Of a stretch of DNA of 6,314 nt, positions 5,956 through 6,314 are shown piece by piece. The stretch is from positions 1 to 6,314 of the forward strand of contig JAAZBR010000038.1 of NCBI GenBank assembly GCA_012513735.1, read 5' to 3'. Numbering within the stretch: the first letter of the stretch is position 1; every line of letters starts with the position of its first letter. A program made the translations under genes and the position numbers. This DNA is from Clostridiales bacterium. GTDB lineage: Bacteria > Bacillota > Clostridia > Christensenellales > Aristaeellaceae. Below the pieces are notes generated by a model. That model saw nothing but the letters and a program-made list of their open reading frames with translations. It was not told where the DNA came from and did no database searches.

Positions 5956-6314
5956 CTATCCCTCGATAAAATCGCGCATGGCCTTCACGAAGCGTTGGGG
6001 CTGTTCCAGATGGCTGGCGTGGCCGCATCCCTCCATCATCAGCTCGGTATACTGGCCGCCCTTTGCCCGGTAACGCTCCAGTACTGCGCGGGTCTGGGAT
6101 ACCATGGGCTGGCTGGGGAAGACCTCTTCGCCCGGGTAGCCGGGCAGCACGCCCAGTTGCCCCAGCGTGGCCAGGTCGGAGAAGGACTTGTCGCTGACCA
6201 GCGTGTCCTTGTCGCCGCGGATCCACAGCACCTTGGGCTGGGGCTGCACATCCACAAAGCCGCTTACGTCCGCGTATTGGGGAGCGAGGGAATTGGAGAT
6301 GCCGCGGGTGCCCG
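5956..6314 (-). CDS. Alpha/beta hydrolase fold protein, C-terminal part (partial)
   Basis: The frame is open from the right edge (no stop back to 6314) to TAG at 5958-5956, giving 118 visible residues; the N-terminal portion with the nucleophile elbow is outside the window. Seen: a beta strand and acid loop VLWIRGDKDTLVSD with the likely catalytic Asp (D36 of the visible part), a lid-like variable stretch rich in Pro/Gly (GVLPGYPGEEVFPSQP), and the catalytic His loop EGCGHASHLEQPQRF, with the His of GCGH at visible residue 98. This arrangement is that of the alpha/beta hydrolase family containing esterases, lipases, haloalkane dehalogenases and C-C bond hydrolases; the reaction and substrate cannot be told. 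A GTG at 6255 is not taken as the start because homologous sequence clearly continues upstream. It is the upstream member of a tight operon with the EIIC-like gene, 7 nt apart. Confidence 0.85.
   Translation of the reverse strand, partial: GTRGISNSLAPQYADVSGFVDVQPQPKVLWIRGDKDTLVSDKSFSDLATLGQLGVLPGYPGEEVFPSQPMVSQTRAVLERYRAKGGQYTELMMEGCGHASHLEQPQRFVKAMRDFIEG

Noticed and set aside
4872..5969. Plus-strand open frame of 365 codons opposite the EIIC-like gene
   Set aside because: It begins inside the terminator stem and has His/Gln/Gly-rich shadow composition; the minus strand encodes a coherent membrane protein.

Overview
The window reads as chromosomal DNA of a GC-rich low-GC-lineage relative (Firmicutes/Bacillota, most likely a clostridial gut-type bacterium of the Oscillospiraceae/Ruminococcaceae kind). 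The evidence is a full-length Gram-positive-type HPr kinase/phosphorylase, a CxCGxxGC ROK sugar kinase directly behind it, a bacterial AsnRS, purine-rich Shine-Dalgarno sites, and strongly GC-biased third codon positions. That bias also produces long meaningless antisense reading frames. The lineage is inference; the protein families are seen directly.

Layout from left to right: (i) bases 1-117 are the last 38 codons of an unrecognised plus-strand gene. (ii) A 10-bp-stem hairpin (141-172) lies between its stop and the stop of a convergent gene. (iii) Bases 190-1368, minus strand, encode an FAD/NAD(P)H-dependent oxidoreductase of the NADH:rubredoxin / nitrite-reductase-like group. (iv) A 138-bp divergent intergenic region (1369-1506) carries a good plus-strand promoter with overlapping inverted repeats and a plausible minus-strand promoter. 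(v) A plus-strand operon follows: hprK (1507-2436), a ROK glucokinase-like gene (2443-3399) and asnS (3450-4838). (vi) A second 10-bp-stem, 12-nt-loop hairpin (4871-4902) separates this operon from another convergent transcript. (vii) A minus-strand pair, reading leftwards from beyond the right edge, holds the C-terminal part of an alpha/beta hydrolase (5956-6314) and, 7 nt downstream, a membrane protein of the stand-alone PTS EIIC-like family (4923-5948).

The genes suggest a carbon-control neighbourhood. HprK phosphorylates or dephosphorylates Ser46 of HPr according to glycolytic state; the ROK kinase makes a sugar phosphate entering glycolysis; asnS appears to be carried along in the same transcript with no room for its own T-box leader. 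The EIIC-like protein has no EIIA or EIIB domain and is paired with a hydrolase, so its substrate and energy coupling are open. There are no rRNA or tRNA genes, CRISPR arrays, insertion sequences or phage genes visible. Most of this window is ordinary core-genome content; the more curious points are the hprK promoter dyads, homopolymer tracts inside hprK and the EIIC gene, the hydrolase/EIIC-like pair, and the two similarly built convergent terminators.
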